NCBI GenBank assembly: GCA_003246295.1 | Contig: QKAS01000045.1 | Location: 1-39,467 of the forward strand | From: Clostridia bacterium | GTDB lineage: Bacteria > Bacillota > Clostridia > Lachnospirales > Lachnospiraceae | DNA: 39,467 nt | Reading direction: 5' to 3' | In this document: positions 37,076 through 39,467 of the stretch, piece by piece | How positions within the stretch are numbered: position 1 is the first letter of the stretch | Layout: each line of letters begins with the position of its first letter | Program-made: the position numbers and the translations under genes | The notes under the pieces: generated by a model | What the model was told of the DNA's origin: nothing | Seen by the model: only the letters and a program-made list of their open reading frames with translations | Databases searched by the model: none

Positions 37076-37669
37076 TTACATTTCGTTTTCATACTTTTGC
37101 TTTAAAACCTGATATTCTGCATTAATCATTTTTACAGTTTCACTATCTCCGCATACATTATCGGGGTGAAAAATTTTCATCAGATCTTTGTATCTTTTTT
37201 TTAGAGTAAGAATATTTGTGACTCCTTTAAAAAATGAGCGAATGCTGATATATTGAATGACATTGCTCTGTTCTGAACGGAATTCTTTGTTCAAATGAAC
37301 CGAACGTTTTTCGTTTTCTACGGCTTTTTTATCAAGTTCAAGCTGATGATATGCGTTCTGCAAAATTTGAAGTTTTCTTTCAAATAATTTCTGTTCCTCT
37401 TTAAGTCTATTTTTTTCCAGTTCGAATTTCCGATTCCATTCTTTCATTTCAGACATGAACTGTTGCTTTTCTTTTGCGAGAATTTCTTGATACTGTTTCA
37501 GTGTTTCCCGTTCGGATTCAAGCTGGACTCTTTCGCGAAACATAAAATCTTTATCTATATCCTGATCTGTTTCAGTTAAACACTCTGATTCGAACAGCTC
37601 TGGCTTCTCATCCGTATTTCTATATGATGTTATATCTATGTGTTCCGATAATTCTCTTGGACTTAACAC
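37076..37669 (-). CDS. Coiled-coil protein with C-terminal J domain
   Basis: A 197-residue protein. A charged, unstructured start (1-42) leads to a long coiled coil (about 43-125, Glu/Lys/Gln-rich). The last 55 residues (about 143-197) form a J domain: the helix II-type stretch LKKRYKDLMKIF is followed by the HPD motif (168-170), and MINAEYQVLKQKYE is helix III. J domains stimulate Hsp70 (DnaK) ATPase and are usually N-terminal; here it is at the C-terminus, with no Gly/Phe or zinc-finger region. The start is GTG, with GGTGAGG 5 bases before. It follows gerW by 49 bases. Client and role are unknown. Confidence 0.82.
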   Translation of the reverse strand: MLSPRELSEHIDITSYRNTDEKPELFESECLTETDQDIDKDFMFRERVQLESERETLKQYQEILAKEKQQFMSEMKEWNRKFELEKNRLKEEQKLFERKLQILQNAYHQLELDKKAVENEKRSVHLNKEFRSEQSNVIQYISIRSFFKGVTNILTLKKRYKDLMKIFHPDNVCGDSETVKMINAEYQVLKQKYENEM

Positions 37670-37718
37670 TTAAACCTCACCTCTGTCTGTGAATAATACA
37701 CTGATGACGGATTATCAT

Positions 37719-38120
37719 TTATTTGTTACTTTTTGTTTCCTCTGGAAAAGCAATCTCTACTGCATCATCATCTTCCATCATATCTTCTTTTTTATTTGTG
37801 AATTTGTCAACAAGGTCAGGAATCATGTCAAGCACTTTCGTGATCGTATCCTGATTTTTAATATTAACCAATTTTGTCTGTCCGTTTTTAATAACAAGTA
37901 CTGCACTAGGTGTCATCTTTCCTGACATTCCACCACCGCTACCGTTTTTATTGCCATTCATACTAGCACCTGCACCAACTCCAAAGGTAACATCGACCAA
38001 TGGAACAATAATCGTATCTCCTATTTTTGTTGGTTCTCCAACTACAGTCTTGGACGAAAGAAATGTCTCCATCCCTTTTATTAATGAATCAACAACACCA
38101 TTCATATTATTCTCAGCCAT
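37719..38120 (-). CDS. gerW: GerW-family sporulation protein YtfJ
   Basis: A 133-residue GerW/YtfJ protein. VVDSLIKGMETFLSSKTVVGEP, TIIVPLVDVTFGVGAGA and the Gly/Asn-rich loop before MTPSAVLVIKNG are the family signatures. In Bacillus it is made in the forespore and is needed for germination with L-alanine. It overlaps the DUF2953 gene stop by one base (TAATG), as in the ytfI-ytfJ pair, suggesting coupled translation. The C-terminus is acidic. Confidence 0.93.
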   Translation of the reverse strand: MAENNMNGVVDSLIKGMETFLSSKTVVGEPTKIGDTIIVPLVDVTFGVGAGASMNGNKNGSGGGMSGKMTPSAVLVIKNGQTKLVNIKNQDTITKVLDMIPDLVDKFTNKKEDMMEDDDAVEIAFPEETKSNK

Positions 38121-39073
38121 TATTTATCCTCCCTGTTAAACAAAGCAATGACATACTTGATATCTTTATTAAAGTATAATCGAATTCCTGCCAGCAAAAT
38201 TGTAAAAATTGTTATTTTTCCTTTTAGATATGCATCATATTCAAAAATAACCCGTTCAAATTCAGGATAAATCTGAATATGGTATGAATATATTGGGTAA
38301 AATATTCCATACCACGCCATAATTTGGCCAAGTGTTGATGGATCCTGTGTTCCTAATATAATATCCGCCTGAAACTTTCTTGGTCTGATACTTTTTAAAA
38401 CACGAATCATTTGCTTCCATGCTTCCTTAAGCGCTGCTTTGCATTTAGGATCTTCAGTTAATTGTTTCCAATATGCAATATCTTGTGTAACCTTTTTTAT
38501 TTTATCACAGATTCCATTGAATGTGTACCGTATCTTGCGAATCAAAATATGCACTTTATGTTTTATTTTGTGAATCAGATGGACAACGGCACTGTTTTTC
38601 GCTTTTTTGTTGGTGTTTTCATCTGATTCCTCATTATTTTTGTATTTTCTAATCTTCTTATCTCCCGAACTGACAGGTTCTAAAAGATCAGACTCATTAT
38701 TATCTTTCTTATCTTTCTTATCTTTATTATCTTTATTATATTCTGTATTTTTACTGTGAATGAATTGTTTCTTATCTTTTGTTTCTTGGTCACTTTTTGT
38801 GCCAGAATCATCTTCTACAGATGAATCAATGAATGTAAACCATAATGCTTTTACTGAATACTTCAGCGTTTCCTGATATGTGACTTCAGCACGCAATATA
38901 TGGAAAAACCAGTGCATTCTTGCACGTGCCTGAATCTTGTCCTTTTTTGTACTTTTGATTTCGTATCTGATTGGTACAAATAATATAATGAACAAAAGTA
39001 TGAAAACTGTAATAATGAGAACAAGTAAAATAATCCCTAATATTTTTAATATTGTTAGAATGATAGACAACAT
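38120..39073 (-). CDS. DUF2953 membrane protein (YtfI-like)
   Basis: A 317-residue protein. A strong N-terminal membrane segment (about 1-35, ending LFVPIRYEI) is followed by a soluble DUF2953 region, interrupted by a long charged insert of Lys/Asp/Asn repeats (encoded at 38701-38736). The C-terminal part (ADIILGTQDPSTLGQIMAWYG, IYPEFERVIFEYDAYLKGKITIFTI) is the DUF2953 signature. The start is uncertain: the frame opens at a GTG at 39175, but no start has a good ribosome binding site; 39073 lies at the membrane segment and avoids overlap with the upstream gene. YtfI function is unknown; it pairs with GerW. Confidence 0.82.
   Translation of the reverse strand: MLSIILTILKILGIILLVLIITVFILLFIILFVPIRYEIKSTKKDKIQARARMHWFFHILRAEVTYQETLKYSVKALWFTFIDSSVEDDSGTKSDQETKDKKQFIHSKNTEYNKDNKDKKDKKDNNESDLLEPVSSGDKKIRKYKNNEESDENTNKKAKNSAVVHLIHKIKHKVHILIRKIRYTFNGICDKIKKVTQDIAYWKQLTEDPKCKAALKEAWKQMIRVLKSIRPRKFQADIILGTQDPSTLGQIMAWYGIFYPIYSYHIQIYPEFERVIFEYDAYLKGKITIFTILLAGIRLYFNKDIKYVIALFNREDK
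38701..38736. repeat. Four 9-bp repeats inside the DUF2953 gene
   Basis: Two TATCTTTCT units are followed by two TATCTTTAT units. On the coding strand they encode a Lys-Asp-Lys/Asn repeat. The 9-bp period keeps the frame, so copy number could vary between strains without breaking the gene. Confidence 0.8.
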
Positions 39074-39128
39074 ACTGCTATAACCATCTTTCTTGCTGTG
39101 ATATCGCATTTGATTTTTAAGTGGTGTT

Positions 39129-39446
39129 TTATTCCGTAAACTTTCCATCGCTATAGGAACGAATATTAAAATCACCAGTATCTTTATAAAGATCCAGTAC
39201 TATTCTAGTGCAAAGCTTCACTGCTCTGGCATGTGTTTCAGCAAATCCCATGACTAAAATATCCTTATGTTTAAAATATGACTGCCTGAGAAATGTTGCA
39301 TGATGAATTTCCAACAAATCTGTACCTTCTGCCAGAATGATAACGAAAATTGTAATTGGCCCTTTGCCAGATTTTAATCTTCGACATAATTTGTTTTTTT
39401 TACGTTCACAGAATCTGGTCATATATAAATTATTATAAAATTTCAT
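39129..39446 (-). CDS. Small protein of unknown function
   Basis: A 105-residue protein with no recognised domain. It has a basic start (TRFCERKKNKLCRRLKSGKG), a hydrophobic strand (PITIFVIILA) and a mixed helical remainder (AETHARAVKLCTRIVLDLYKDTGD). The ATG at 39446 follows GGGTG by 4 bases. It precedes the DUF2953 gene with a short gap, so it may be part of the same unit. The window ends 21 bases upstream, so its promoter is not seen. Confidence 0.6.
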   Translation of the reverse strand: MKFYNNLYMTRFCERKKNKLCRRLKSGKGPITIFVIILAEGTDLLEIHHATFLRQSYFKHKDILVMGFAETHARAVKLCTRIVLDLYKDTGDFNIRSYSDGKFTE

Positions 39447-39467
39447 GTTACACCCGACTCTCTTACT

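Overview
The window reads as chromosomal core DNA from a low-GC, anaerobic, spore-forming Clostridia, most likely a Lachnospiraceae member. The evidence is an AT-rich composition with AGGAGG-type ribosome binding sites, a sporulation gene (GerW/YtfJ), a short HisG paired with HisZ, an N-terminally extended L27 next to its protease Prp, zinc-type L28, and a YneA/LexA divergon. I see no rRNA, tRNA, CRISPR, IS element or prophage. Nearly all of the DNA is coding; the longest gap between genes is about 220 bases, so no gene-free stretch exceeds 300 bases.

Layout, left to right. (1) 1-4530: a cytidylate-kinase-like gene (+), a XerC/D-type tyrosine recombinase (-) with a perfect 11-bp inverted repeat in its promoter, dtd (-), a TtcA-family tRNA thiolase (+), then a divergent SOS pair: a YneA-like LysM membrane protein (-) and lexA (+), with three LexA-box-like sites between them. 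(2) 4564-13316 (all -): the conserved ribosome/GTPase locus. Transcription runs right to left: TIGR03960 radical SAM, TIGR03936, RNase E/G, NUDIX; then rplU-prp-rpmA from its own consensus promoter and L21-type leader; then obg-yhbY-nadD-yqeK-rsfS. (3) 13477-18771 (-): a partial histidine operon hisZ-hisG-hisD-hisB-hisIE. HisIE carries an N-terminal HisF-like barrel in which both catalytic aspartates are replaced. The operon has a TTGACA-17-TATACT promoter with a 22-bp palindrome at the start of the transcript. (4) 18768-25336 (-): recU, an RluA-type pseudouridine synthase, a two-TM unknown, an SDR oxidoreductase, a YgiQ radical SAM protein, a HAD phosphatase and an RsuA-type pseudouridine synthase. 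Short tandem repeats lie in several spacers. (5) 25453-31501 (-): parE-parC-rsmD-coaD and a coiled-coil protein. (6) 31517-36640 (-): yloU-fakA-recG-degV, which places a fatty acid kinase and a candidate fatty-acid carrier in one run. (7) 36712-39467: rpmB (+), then on the minus strand an unknown 105-residue protein, a DUF2953 membrane protein (YtfI-like), gerW (YtfJ) and a coiled-coil protein ending in a J domain.

Taken together the genes serve translation and ribosome assembly, DNA repair and topology, histidine and cofactor synthesis, lipid uptake and sporulation. No wholly new defence or mobile system is visible. The features most worth a second look are the inactive HisF domain fused to HisIE, the his operator palindrome, the inverted repeat at the recombinase promoter, the obg leader hairpin and the C-terminal J-domain protein beside gerW. 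Where a start codon was moved inward from the longest reading frame, the choice rests on a visible ribosome binding site and on the family's usual N-terminus. Residue numbers refer to the start chosen here.
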